From Mesocentrotus franciscanus (Eukaryota; Echinodermata; Echinoidea; Camarodonta; Strongylocentrotidae): DNA of 64,000 nucleotides. The translations under genes were made by a program, and so were the position numbers. Below the pieces are notes generated by a model. The model saw nothing but the letters and a program-made list of their open reading frames with translations, was not told where the DNA came from and searched no databases. Positions 36,801 through 48,125 of this stretch are shown here, piece after piece. The stretch lies in the NCBI GenBank assembly GCA_037976565.1, contig CP137681.1, positions 29,326,127 through 29,390,126 of the forward strand, given 5' to 3'. Positions within the stretch are counted from its first letter, which is position 1. Every line of letters begins with the position of its first letter.

Positions 36801-37621
36801 TTAGTGGAGCCAATTTTCATGGGGAGGGGAGGAGGAAGAAGAAGCAGAATAAGAAAACAAAAACATAACAAAAATAAGCATATAGCTGCAAAGACAAGCT
36901 CTGATGTCGCGGTGCCTGGTATAACAAAATAAGTTTGCTTAATTTAGCCTGTATATAGATAATTATAACGAGATACCTGATATAATGAGGTAATGTCAAT
37001 GGTTCAAAGGTGCTCGTTATAATGAGGTTCCACTCTATAGCAAGGTTCGCCGGTACCAAACTATACCAAAATTATATATTTCTTTTATAATAAAGCCCAC
37101 CCCCTCAAAGTACCAACCTAACTTTGGACCTTAGCAAAACACTCTGTTGCTAGAAGTTTCTGTATACAGATGACGCATACCTGTAGATAATTTACCCAAC
37201 CTGCATACACTTTCGTTTACATTGTATACTGGTTTTTCCCCATCTTGATAAAAAGTCTAATTTGAAACCCACGCTATCCTCTGATTAATGTCAATGAAGA
37301 GCACATTAAAATTTAACTGGAGTTGAATAGTTAATAAAGATCTCTTCAATAATGTGTGCCAGCAGTGAAGATTTGTTTAAATTGATTTATCTGAGCTTGG
37401 GGAATTTCTAATTTGTGTGTAAACTTGTAAATAAGATAACTATGGAATGTTAATGACAATTTGTACAGTTAACAAGATAATTGCTGCTTTCATTGTATTT
37501 GTTAAAAAGAAAGACATTTAAGAATGCATCAAATTGTTTGAATTTTTTAATTATTTATTCATTTTGTCAAATAAATTCCAATCAAAATGGCTGTTATCAT
37601 TGCAAAATAATGTTTTTTCAG

Positions 37622-37899
37622 CCAGAAACTGATTTTCAATTTCAAGAAACAAACGACATATTGTTCAAGATATGTACAAACTTTTCGAATTTAAGAAAAT
37701 CTGAGCTGCACTGTGCTACATGCAGTAGGAATATTGGATATACCGGTAGTACAAATATCAACACATGTAAATAACTGAAATTTAAGTTTCAGAACAAAAT
37801 GTAAATATGACATGTTATAAACATACATTGTACTTCATTGAATTCTAAAATTTTATATTTTCAGAATGTGGATTGCCACAATCACAGCAATCTCAATAA
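37622..37899 (+). CDS. Two possible exons with a Mis18/Yippee-like zinc-ribbon half
   Basis: Exon 37622-37745 has an acceptor (tgttttttcag) and a donor (ACCG|GTAGT). It encodes PETDFQFQETNDILFKI... ending SELHCATCSRNIGYT. Exon 37865-37899 follows an acceptor (atattttcag) in matching phase and encodes ECGLPQSQQSQ and a stop; AATAAAA lies next to it. The CxxC...GY end resembles the second zinc knuckle of Mis18 (human MIS18A LCCAGCSLNLGY). Upstream exons carrying the first CxxC were not found. This could be coincidence or a pseudogene fragment. Confidence 0.25.
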
Positions 37900-39376
37900 T
37901 AAAACTGTGATCGATAATGAAACAATTAAGCAAGACAGGAATAATGAGAATGGATATCAATTCTAGGAGATAAGATTCTGTAAATACTCTTCAGATATAC
38001 GATAGTCTGGTTTACCATTGTATTAAAATGAAGCCTAGGTGCCTAATTATTGGGGTTTGTTTTACCCGTTATCTTTTTAAGAATTTGTTATGCTGGTTTT
38101 GGTTAATATCTCAAACCATCCTTTGCATTACTTGTTCAGAATGCTGTCTGAAGTAAAACTAGATTTGCAATTAGTAAAATCTGCCTAAAGTGAACCGGTA
38201 GCATTATTGAAGGTCGATGACAAAACTGCTTAATTTCCATGTGAAATATTGTATTCCTACTACTGTACAAACCCTTTAAAATGCAAATATTACTGACAAA
38301 AAAATCATCAAACCACAAAAGGCACAAATATATTTATGTTTTTCTTTTAAGGTTTTTTTGTAAAACCCCCTCTAACCGCAAATTCTCCCCACCATTTTTG
38401 CTTACAAATATGACATAACAAAAGGTTTACAAAACAATCCACCACTCATATGTTTGGAATGGTATATACAATAGAGCAAATACATTGCTTTGTTACGATC
38501 TACATTCACTTGAAATTTAATTAACAAAGAAAAAAAGAAGTGAGGTAGTCCCTCATCAAGTCTAGAAAGTTAACAGTTTTCTTTGCATCATTTGAATACT
38601 AGGTCACTGCTCACCTTAACATGTCACAGACAGAAGATACCTGCCATAATTATTTGTGATTCATGCAGACTTTTGCAGAATTGGTTGTTGCCTGCAAAAG
38701 GTATACATGTACATGTACACTCCCTGTTGCACCTAGGTACACATTCAACATAGTCTTCATGCCAATATATATCAGACTCTGTTCTCAAGTTTGGGGGCTG
38801 CATGCCCTTTTAAATAAGCAGGAGGCACACCAATATTTAAAGTGGTGTAGGCTTGTACAGCAAATGTTTGGCTTTGGAAAATATATTTAGGCCAATAACG
38901 TTTTTTCTTTTAAGTAACAATCCATTTTCAAATACACCAGCACACTGCTAAAACTTAGTATAAGCCACTTAAACTGTATCTTGAATACTCTTAGGCATCT
39001 TGCTTGTTTCCTTTTGTCTCGAAAGATAGCAGTCAATTTCAACAATTCTCTTTAAATGAGCTATAAATAAACATACATGTACCGTGAAGGCAATGTTGAA
39101 AGAGTAAAAAATAAACACCACCACTTTCCTTCAATTCTTTAACACTTTGAGGGTTTATAAATTGGGTCTTTTTCCTCATTCAACACAGGTCTAACTAGGA
39201 GTAATTAATCTTCCTACTCTCCTCAGCAATATAGCAACGACATCCTCCCCTATGCATGTAGCTACTTGCACTAATGATTAGAATTCCGAAGAACAGCAAC
39301 AAAGCTGAAGAGACCCTTTAGAGTATGAACAGAGTTTTGATCGGCATTTGAATATCTTCTAATTTATCTCATGTCA
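37900..39376. other. AT-rich intergenic DNA, nothing recognised
   Basis: No exon-like block with good splice sites, no tRNA-like boxes and no inverted-repeat element was found. A few short open frames have no supporting features. Confidence 0.35.
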
Positions 39377-41490
39377 TTAGTACCTCCATGGCAAATCTAT
39401 TTCGTAAAGATGGTCCCATCCCTGGCGCATCGCTCTACCATTCTTCATCTGTTGTCCCTCTGTCTTGTACAACATGACTCCATTTCTGTTTTTATACTGC
39501 ATCTTCTTTGCAAGATTCTCTCCTATTCTCATCATGAGCTCTCCATCGTCGCACGGTCCACAATACACGTTGATAACTCCACTGTCATGATGTCCAGCAT
39601 TGCCCTTTGCTGTAGAAACATTTAATTCTCCAACTCCGTGCAGTTCTCCAGCGTCGAACAGACTCTTCACCAGATGCCACCGATCATCAATTCCTGACAT
39701 TGGATAGAAGAGCATCCATTTCCCGCTCGTTGAGGGATCATATTCAATACCATCTAGAGGTTTACGATGCCACTGCCATAAGTTTCTCTTGTCTCTTGAA
39801 GGCGGGCATTCTGCTATGTCTCTGGAAGGCAGGCATTCTGCTATGTCTCTGGAAGGCAGACATTCTGCTGTGTCTCTGGAAGGCGGGTGTTCTGCTGTGT
39901 CCCAGGCGCTTGCCCACATCGCCTGAGGCTTTGGTACTTGTAACCAGTAGCTCTGGTTACTCTGGCATGTTGCTCCTTTCCCCCCTCTGGGAGCATCTAC
40001 CTTGTAACGCATGATACCAGATCTGTCTTTATATTTTGTTTTCAACGCAACGTTTTCCCCGATTTTCAACATGAGCTCTGCATCATCGCACGGTCCACAA
40101 TACACCATGATGACTCTTCTGTTTTTGTCACGATGTCCAGCACTGCTCTTTGCTGTAGAGACCATTGCATCACTGACTCCGTGCAGTTCCCCAGCGTCGA
40201 ACAGATCCTTTATCAGCTGCCACATGCCATCGATATCTGACAAAGGATAAAACATCATCCATTTTCCCCTCAATGATGAGTCATAGTTTGTAAATCTGCC
40301 ATCTTGGGACTTCGGATGCCACTGCCAATAGCTTCTCATGTCTTCAGATGGTGGAAGTTCTGCCACGCCTGATTGGCTGTAGTTGGCCCCCATACTTGGC
40401 CTGGGAACTGGTAACGCCTGTTTGTATGTAGACATTAACTGTCCCAAACTTGCCGTTCCCTTTCCAACTATATCTGTCTTGTAGCGAAGAGTGCCAGATT
40501 TGTCTTTATACGAGGTCTTCTGGACTAGATTCGCTCCTACTCTCAACACAAGATCCTCGTCATCCCATGGCCCACAGTAGACCATAATAACTGCAGAACT
40601 GCTGCCCCTTTGGTTACCTTGTGAGGAGGATGCTGTGGAGACTTTTAATCCTCGAACTCCATCCAGTTCATCCGAATCAAACAAACCTTTCAACATCTGC
40701 CATTTCTCGTCGATCTCTGCCAATGAATAGAACAGCATCCATCGCCCACTCTTTGAGTAGTCATATTCCTTAGCACAACCAGACGGTGAACACTTGGGAA
40801 AGTGCCACTGCCGACAGGCTCTTGTGTCTTTGGACGGCAGAAGTTCAGGCATTGCTGAGCTATCAGTTTCTTCGATAGGCCTCGGCACCTGCATCTGGTA
40901 AACGTGGTTTACATCTTGACCGGTTGCCCTTGTCCCCCCTCTGGTTCGTCTGTTTTGTACCTCATAAAACCATACTTATCCTCATACTTTGTTTTTAGTG
41001 CCAGATTTCTCCCAATTTTTCTCATTAGCAGTTCATCAGTCCACGGTCCGCAAAATATGATAAGCACTGCCTTGGTATTATCAGAACTTCTTGGATTGTA
41101 CTTAGCTGTTGAGACATTCATTCCCCTCACACCCTTCAGCTCACGGTATCAAACAAATCCTGTGCCATCTTCCATTTTTCATCAATCTCCGACACTGGGT
41201 AGAACAACATCCACTTTCCTCTCCCGGAGTAATGATCATCATATTCAACACAACCAACTGGTATGAACTCTCGTGGATATAATGCCACTGAAACATATGG
41301 TTTGTGTCTTGGGAAGGTACTGTGGGCAATCATAGATCGGTAATCCAATGTCCTCTCCATCAGCAATCTCAGAGTCAGACTCGGAGTCACAATAGCTCTC
41401 ATCAAATGCATCCTCCTTACCCTCACCATCCTCTCGATCTAACTTTTCTACAGGGAGGTCGTGGTCTCCAATTTCCTCTTCTTGTTCCAT
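39377..41490 (-). CDS. Tandem Bles03/UPF0696 (DUF1917)-like domain protein, first domain frameshifted
   Basis: An uninterrupted 505-residue frame (40894 to 39377) holds three repeats at about residues 28-142, 190-300 and 372-478. Each has QWH, G[KR]WM(L/M)FY, an (I)DxxW helix, VSTA, VYCGP and a Y-K/RYK end. A fourth, N-terminal copy lies at about 40,909-41,330 (GRGKWMLFYPVSEIDEKW, VSTA, IFCGP, MRYKTDE) but needs at least three frame changes, including one near 41,145 and one near 40,950. The likely original start is the ATG at 41490 (MEQEEEIGDHDLPVEK), followed by an acidic N terminus. The motifs match the single-domain human C11orf68/Bles03 family, whose fold resembles eIF4E (established). 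The four-fold repeat and function here are inference. No introns are visible, so it may be a retrogene. Either the first domain is decaying or the assembly has indel errors; a shorter product from the ATG at 40894 is possible. Confidence 0.65.
39790..39905 (-). repeat. 30 bp coding minisatellite (x4) inside the Bles03-like gene
   Basis: Four tandem 30 bp units encode a 10-residue repeat of the type AECLPSRDI in the linker before the last domain. The units are multiples of three, so copy-number change keeps the frame. Confidence 0.9.
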
Positions 41491-41621
41491 GTCTTCATCC
41501 TTTCCTTGCTAGTTTCGGAGATCAACGCCGATAAATACTGGCTTCGGCTAGATTGCTGCTAATATTGCTGGTATAAACGAAGTGCTGCCGTTCAGATACA
41601 GAGTCTCTGCACGGGGATGAC

Positions 41622-41859
41622 GGCCCGAATCAACAAAGGAGGTTTATATTTAACCCATGGCTTAAATTTTCATTTACATTATAACCCATGGTCTAAAATT
41701 AGCCAAAAATAAGCGCGACACAGTCAGAGGTCCAATATTAGACGCGCGCAAGGCAATTAAGGTACGCTTAATTTGCGCGTATTTTAAACCATGTTTTGTG
41801 TAAATGGATAGGGGTTTAAACCATGGGTTAAATGTAAACCTCCTTTGTGAATTCGGGCC
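41622..41859. mobile_element. MITE with GGCCCGAATTCACAAAGGAGG ends
   Basis: Left ggcccgaatcaacaaaggag...gtttatatttaacccatgg is the inverse of right ccatgggttaaatgtaaac...ctcctttgtgaattcgggcc, giving arms of about 38 bp. No ORF. It lies just upstream of the Bles03-like gene and could contain part of its promoter. Confidence 0.8.
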
Positions 41860-42270
41860 ATTGTGTGATGTGTAAATATATCAATCAAAATCGATTTGCA
41901 AACCATCAATGTTACCCCATTATGGTTAAACTGTTGGCATGCCGACAAAAAGGTTTAATAACAAATCTCTTTGATTTGCAGGGACTCTTGTGTCAATAAC
42001 AGAACCATTTGTATGTTTATAGGAACAGGGCGTGGCTTCTCCGCGCTCTGTCACAAAAATACTTGACGCATGGAGCGGTGGGTCATTGTTTGAGCAGCCT
42101 AACTTTCATTTCAAATTTTTGGGCCAATAATAATGGTCAATTCGATTAGCATTCGAGTCTTGAAAGAATTGCACGTTGTTCTCTAATGCTAAATTGTCAT
42201 GATTGCATACCTTTCAGGGGACATGCAGTGCATTTTTTTTTTATATCATGCAAGAATGTATTGTTCACCC

Positions 42271-42350
42271 TCCACTGGGCTGGAGACAAGTATTTATTAC
42301 CCTTTGACCTTGATGACTGGGATTATCAAGCCCCAACTCCTTACTCTTTA
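42271..42350 (+). repeat. 80 bp repeat (copy 1 of 2)
   Basis: caccctccactgggctggag...acaagtatttattaccc...gattatcaagccccaac recurs at about 43,018-43,093 with a few changes. Confidence 0.85.
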
Positions 42351-42407
42351 TAAATAATCATGAACTGTATAACATTAATTTTGTTTTAGTCCATCTGTTT
42401 TAAATTG

Positions 42408-42840
42408 TAATTGGTTGAACTGGTCTTGATGAGCGGGAACGCCAAAATCCTATTTGCCATTTTATAATTGTACTCCGAATTGTCATAATTGTTATTATCT
42501 GGGATGACGACTGACGATCGATCCCGCTGAAGATTTCACATGAGACTTGTCACCTACATCTCCGGCCCTGCACTTTGTAGTGCAGCAGGCCTTATTGAAG
42601 AACTGAAATTTGACATATTCAAGTTTCTGCCTCTATTACGATTAAACGTTACGAATCTCAAGACTGATCAATATCAAGTCCTTTGAAGATGGAGTGCCGT
42701 TGATGGTTTCGTGTATTGTGCGAGAAGGCGGAGAAAGCAAATTCGATTCTCTATTTTTTAATTCAACACCCCTCAGCTATCATACATGGCAATTGCCAGG
42801 ATTAATTTTCTAGAGGACAATATTTAATTGAAAGAGAGGG
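42408..42840 (+). repeat. Left direct repeat flanking the satellite array
   Basis: About 430 bp from gtaattggttgaactggtct to aatatttaattgaaagagag matches 45687-46445 in the same orientation, except that the right copy is split by the nested MITE at 45774-46105. Confidence 0.85.
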
Positions 42841-42937
42841 GGCAGGGGCGGATCCAGCCGGCGGCAAGGAGGGGCCTAAAGGGGCCCACTTCGTGCGAAA
42901 ATTTGAAAATCGTGCCGGTCGATTTTTCGCTCAGTGG

Positions 42938-42990
42938 GGAGGGGAGGGGAGGGGAGGGGAGGGGAGGGGAGGGGGCGGGGAGGGGAGGGG
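42938..42990. repeat. (GGGGA)n pentanucleotide repeat
   Basis: About ten units of GGGGA, the source of a Gly/Arg/Glu-rich ORF artefact. Confidence 0.9.
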
Positions 42991-43229
42991 GTACTATTAC
43001 GATTAAACGGGGGGGGGCTCACCCTCCAATGGGCTGGAGACAAGTATTTATTACCCTTTGATCTTGATGACTGGGATTATCAAGCCCCAACCAGGGGCGT
43101 CGCTAGACCTTTTACAGTGGGGGGTGTAGAGGCCACCGATTACCGACAAAACTAGCCACCAATTACCGACAATTATATTAATGCTAATGTCCCAATATCA
43201 AAGCGCGCTCCCTATAGGGGTTGGGTGCA

Positions 43230-45680
43230 GGGAGGGGCTGTTTCCCCCTCCAGCGGGAGGTGCGGAAGCTTTGTCGTTTCATTAATTTATTAGGAAAAGA
43301 AGACGATTCGTTGTATCGTTCTCGACTCTCAGTATTCCTTGTCTAAATTCAGTTCCCCCCATCCCGCGCAAAGCGCGGAAGCTTTGAAGTTTCATTAAAT
43401 TATTAAAGAAAGAAGACGATTCGTTGAACCGTTCTCGACTCTTAATCCTTGTATAAACTCAGTTCCCCCTCTCCGCGCGAAGCGCGGAAGCTTTGAAGTT
43501 TCATTCAATTATCAGAGAAAGAAGACGATTCGTTGTACTCGTTCTCGACTCTAAATCCTTGTCTGAATTCAGTTTCAGTTTCAGCGAAGCGCTGAAGCTT
43601 TGACGTTTCATTAAATTATTAAAGAAAGAAGACGATTCGTTGTACCGTTCTCGACTCTTAATCCTTGTATAAACTCAGTTCCCCCTTCCCGCGCGAAGCG
43701 CAGAAGCTATGACGTTTAATTTTTTATAAGAGAAAGAAGATGATTCGTTGTACCGTTCTCGACTCTTAATCCTGTCTGAATTCAGTTTCCCCCCTCCCGC
43801 GCAAAGCGCGGAAGCTTTGACGTTCCATTAAATTATAAGAGAAAGAAGACGATTCGTTGTACCGTTCCTGACTCTTAATTCTTGTTTCGGCCCTCCCGCG
43901 CGAAGCGTGGAAGCTATGACGTTTCATTAAATTATTAGAGAAAGGATACCGTTCTCGACTCTAAATCCTTGTCTGAATTCAGTTTAACCCCTTCCGCGCG
44001 AAGCGCGGAAGCTTTGACGCTTCATTACATTATTAAAGAAAAAAGACCATTCGTTGTACCGTTCTCGACTGTAAATCCTTGTCTGAATTCAGTTTCAGTT
44101 ACAGTTTCAGCGAAGCGCGGAAGCTTTGACGTTTCATTAAATTATTAAAGAAAGAAGACGATTCGTTGTACCGTTCTCGACTCTTAATCCTTGTATAAAC
44201 TCAGTTCCCCCCTTCCCGCGCGAAGCGCAGAAGCTATGACGTTTATTTTTATAAGAGAAAGAAGATGATTCGTTGTACCGTTCTCGACTCTTAATCCTGT
44301 CTGAATTCAGTTTCCCCCCTCCCGCGCAAAGCGCGGAAGCTTTGACGTTTCATTAAATTATAAGAGAAAGAAGACGATTCGTTGTACCGTTCCTGACTCT
44401 TAATTCTTGTTTCGGCCCTCTCGCGCGAAGCGCGGAAGCTATGACGTTTCATTGAATTATTAGAGAAAGGATACCGTTCTCGACTCTAAATCCTTGTCTG
44501 AATTCAGTTTCACCCCTTCCGCGCGAATCGCGGAAGCTTTGACGTTTCATTAAATTATTAAAGAAAGAAGACGATTCGTTGTACCGTTCCTGACTCTTAA
44601 TTCTTGATCGCCCATCCCGCGCGAAGCGCGGAAGCTATGACGTTTCATTAAATTATTAGAGAAAGGATACCGTTCTTGACTCTAAATCCTTGTCTGAATT
44701 CAGTTTAACCCCTGAATTCAGACAGGATTAAGAGTCGAGAACGGTACAACGAATCATCTTCTTTCTCTTATAAAAAATAAACGTCATAGCTTCTGCGCTT
44801 CGCGCTGGAAGGGGGGAACTGAGTTTATACAAGGATTAAGAGTCGAGAACGGTACAACGAATCGTCTTCTTTCTTTAATAATTTAATGAAACGCTTCATT
44901 ACATTATTAAAGAAAGAAGACCATTCGTTGTACCGTTCTCAACTGTAAATCCTTGTCTGAATTCAGTTTCAGTTTCAGTTTCAGCGAAGCGCGGAAGCTT
45001 TGACGTTTCATTAAATTATTAAAGAAAGAAGACGATTCGTTGTACCGTTCTCGACTCTTAATCCTTGTATAAACTCAGTTCCCCCCCTCCCCCTCCCGCG
45101 CGAAGCGCGGAAGCTGAAGTTTCATTCAATTATCAGAGAAAGAAGACGATTCGTTGTACCGTTCTCGACTGTAAATCCTTGTCTGAATTCAGTTTCCCCC
45201 CCTCCCGCGCAAAGCGCGGAAGCTTTGACGTTTCATTAAATTATAAGAGAAAGAAGACGATTCGTTGTACCGTTCCTGACTCTTAATTCTTGTTTCCCCC
45301 CATCCCGCGCGAAGCGCGGAAGCTTTGACGCTTCATTAAATTATTAGAGAAAGGATACCGTTCTCGACTCTTAATCCTTGTCTGAATTCAGTTTAACCCC
45401 TTCCGCGCGAAGCGCGGAAGCTTTGACGTTTCATTACATTATTAAAGAAAGAAGACGATTCGTGTACCGTTCTCGACTCTTAATCCTTGTCTAAATTCAG
45501 TTCCCCCCCATCCCGCGCAAAGCGCTGCAGCTTTGACGTTTCATTAAATTATTAGAGAAAGGATACCGTTCTCGACTTTAAATCCTTGTCTGAATTCAGT
45601 TTAACCCCTTCCGCGCGAGGCGCGGAAGCTTTGACGTTTCATTACATTATTAAAGAAAGAAGACGATTCGTTGTTACCGT
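43230..45680. repeat. Satellite array, about 110 bp unit, about 22 copies, with a GC hairpin per unit
   Basis: Unit: cccgcgcgaagcgcggaagc, ttgacgtttcattaaattat, taaagaaagaagacgattcg, ttgtaccgttctcgactctt, aatccttgtctgaattcagt. Almost every unit has a CCGCGC-GAA-GCGCGG hairpin; several variants alter only the three-base loop (AAA, or GAG). Some units are shortened by loss of gaagacgattcgttg. About 180 bp near 44,711-44,892 are inverted. Short ORFs across it are repeat artefacts. Confidence 0.92.
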
Positions 45681-45686
45681 TGTAAT

Positions 45687-46445
45687 TGTAATTGGTTGAA
45701 CTGGTCTTGATGAGCGGGAATGTCGAAACCCTCTTTGCCATTTTATAATTGTACTCCGAATTGTCATTGTTATTAGGGACTTTTAGATTTACACGACGAG
45801 AACGTGGGCCGCCACATGTGACATCCATTTAAGGTAATGTGTCGTCCTTTAAACTTTTAAGGCACTGCCGGGCAGTGCATTAACACAATAGGGACTTTTA
45901 GATTTGCACGTCGACGTAGTGGACTGCCACGTGTGCCATTCTTTCAAGGCACTGGCCCGTGCCCGGCAGTGCCTTAAAAAGACGTCACATTACCTTAAAA
46001 GGATGTCACCGTGGCAGTCCACGTTCTAGTCGTGTAAAATCTAAAAGTCCCCAATGTCACACGCGGCAGTCCACTATGTCGACGTGCAATTCTAAAAGTC
46101 CCTAGTATCTGGGATGACGACTGACGATCGATCCCGCTGAAGATTTCACATGAGACTAGTCACCTTACATCTCCGGCCCAGCACTTTGTAGTGCAGCAGG
46201 CCTCATTGAAAAATTGAAATTTGACATATTCAAGTTTCTGCCTCTATTACGATTACACGTTACGAATCTCAAGACTGATCAATATCGAGACCTTTGAAGA
46301 TGGAGTGACGTTAGATGATTTCGTGTATTGTGCGAGAAGGCGGAGAAAGCAAATGCGATTCTCTATTTTTTAATTCAACACCCCTCAGCTATTAAACATG
46401 GCAATTGCCAGGATTAATTTTCTAGAGGACAATATTTAATTGAGA
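45687..46445 (+). repeat. Right direct repeat flanking the satellite array
   Basis: Same sequence as 42408-42840, interrupted by the palindromic MITE. Removing 45774-46105 restores gttat-tatctggg, the uninterrupted form of the left copy. Confidence 0.85.
45774..46105. mobile_element. Composite palindromic MITE (TAGGGACTTTTAGATTTGCACG ends)
   Basis: Outer ends tagggacttttagat and attctaaaagtccctag are inverted repeats. Internal tagggacttttagatttgc (about 45,890) and taaaatctaaaagtcccc (about 46,050) suggest one copy inserted in another, or internal rearrangement. Same family as 25578-25751 and 63038-63210. Confidence 0.8.
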
Positions 46446-46524
46446 GAGAGGGTGGGGGGGGAGGGCTTCAACAATTTGTGGGGTTTGAGCTCCAAAATTT
46501 CCCGCCATCCCTTAGTCGGAGGAG

Positions 46525-46595
46525 GTGTGTGGTATAGTGGTTCATTCATTGACTTGATTCTCAATACAAGGGTTGAGGGTTCGAAATCCAGTAAT
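46525..46595 (+). other. tRNA-like sequence (SINE head or tRNA pseudogene)
   Basis: A box TGGTATAGTGG at 46530-46540 and a B-box-like GGTTCGAAATCC at 46578-46589 (one extra A) are spaced as in a tRNA. The acceptor stem is not convincing. T-rich sequence follows at about 46,598. Most likely a tRNA-derived SINE head. Confidence 0.45.
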
Positions 46596-46812
46596 TTACT
46601 CAATTTTTATGTAAATGTATTGTTTATCGTTCTGGTAAACGTATATGATACGTATGGAATGAAGAATTAGTTCTAAACATATTATCGAAAAATACTGGGA
46701 TAATCCCTTTGTGATACTTTAACATGAAAACTGATATAGTAAGTTTTACAAGTTTAAGCACTGGGAGAATATTTAATTTAACAAAAAGTGGTAGACTGGG
46801 ACTACGAAAGTC

Positions 46813-47087
46813 TCAATATAGATTTGTGGGTATAAAATATCTGAGTTTGGATAAAATACCTATACTTCTTGAAAGCTTAGAAGATATATTGGCAATGTGA
46901 TACTTCCAGTCAGGTGACTCATGAATAAGAATGCCTAAGAAAATTAATGACTCAGTTCTCTCAATAACAGTATTTTCAATTTTTATCGTGTCAGTGTTTG
47001 ATGGAATTTTTTTCCTTTTAGAATGGATTTCTTTGTTTTCTTAAAATTAAATAATAGCTTGTTACATCTGAACCAGTCGTTTAACAT
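46813..47087 (-). pseudogene. Fragment of a non-LTR reverse transcriptase C-terminus
   Basis: Minus-strand frames read MLNDWFRCNKLLFNFKKTK, then after a frame change TIKIENTVIERTESLIFLG, ESPDWKYHIANISSKLSRS and IGILSKLRYF, ending at TGA. This is the typical order KTK...I.I.....FLG...W..HI..I..K....IGIL.KL in the thumb region of CR1/Jockey-group ORF2. One frameshift and a terminal stop show that it is dead. Confidence 0.65.
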
Positions 47088-47094
47088 TTGTAAT

Positions 47095-47140
47095 TAGGTG
47101 ATGATCTGCCACATAGCGTAGCAGAGCACCTATTGATTTC
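47095..47140. repeat. Short hairpin repeat, GTAGCGTAGCAGAGCACCT type (copy 2)
   Basis: aggtgatgatctgccacata...gcgtagcagagcacctattg, directly beside the LINE fragment; related to 34077-34118. Confidence 0.55.
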
Positions 47141-47237
47141 GTCAGTTAACAACACACAAACACATACGCAATAGTTTGCAAGAATCTTCAGTCAATTGAA
47201 GGAGGCAGACTTAATCAGAAGAAAAAGAATGTATCTT

Positions 47238-47272
47238 TTAGGTGATTTGCCGCGTAGCGTAGCAGAGCACCT
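47238..47272. repeat. Short hairpin repeat, GTAGCGTAGCAGAGCACCT type (copy 3)
   Basis: ttaggtgatttgccgcgtag...cgtagcagagcacctgcag; the GCGTAGCGTAGCAGAGCACCT core is identical to copy 1. Confidence 0.55.
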
Positions 47273-47515
47273 GCAGATACAGCGGACGGATTGAGAAGGC
47301 TCGACCGGGAGCTCCTTGTAGAGAATAAAGAACATTTCCATTTCATCATCATAATCTCATAATTAATTAAATGATTCGAAACGAAATTGTAACAGATTTT
47401 ATTTCAACTGAGCTTCATAACCTGCTTTTAAATCGTGTTAAGACTTCCTCAGGCCCTCCCTTATGATATTCAATGTTTTGTCCTTCAATTTCTCTTTCAA
47501 AATCTAACATGCTGT

Positions 47516-47520
<5 letters not shown>

Positions 47521-47553
<33 letters not shown>

Positions 47554-47974
47554 CTTCCCCTCTCTCTCTCTCTCCCCTCTCTCTCTCTCTCTCTCTCTCC
47601 CTCCCCTTCCTCTCTCTCTCTCTCTCACACACACACCTACACGTTCACGTTCTCTCTTTCTTTATACATTTTGTATCCTTTTTCTCTTTCTCATTCTTGT
47701 TTCTGACGCTCTAAATAATACTTTGCATTTCTAAACTGTGCTCTCTCCCCCTCTATCTCTCTCTTTCTCTCCCTCTCTCTCTCTCTCTATCACACACACA
47801 CACACACACACACACACTTTCACTTTATCTCTTTCTTTACATATTTGTATCTTTTTTTTTCTCTTTCTCATTCTTGTTCTGACGCTCTAAATAATACTTT
47901 GCATATCTTAGCTGTGCTGTCTCTCTCTCTCTCACTCACTCTGTCTATCTCTCTTTTCTCCCCCTCTCTCTCTC

Positions 47975-48070
<96 letters not shown>

Positions 48071-48125
48071 TCTCTCTCTCTATTTCCCCCCTCTCTCTCT
48101 CTCTTTCTCGCTCTCTCTCCCTCGT
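47521..48125. repeat. Very long (CT)n/(CA)n microsatellite tract
   Basis: About 600 bp dominated by CT, with CA blocks near 47,625 and 47,790. A ctctttctcattcttgtt...ctgacgctctaaataatact segment appears twice (about 47,680 and 47,860), so the tract itself is tandemly duplicated. Ser/Leu ORFs here are artefacts. Confidence 0.95.

Noticed and set aside
45065..45286. 73-residue ORF with internal repeat in the satellite
   Set aside because: Two satellite units read in one frame; other units have stops and frame changes.
43230..45680. Regularly spaced repeats resembling a CRISPR array
   Set aside because: Units are about 110 bp of contiguous diverged satellite with no unique spacers, in a eukaryotic genome.
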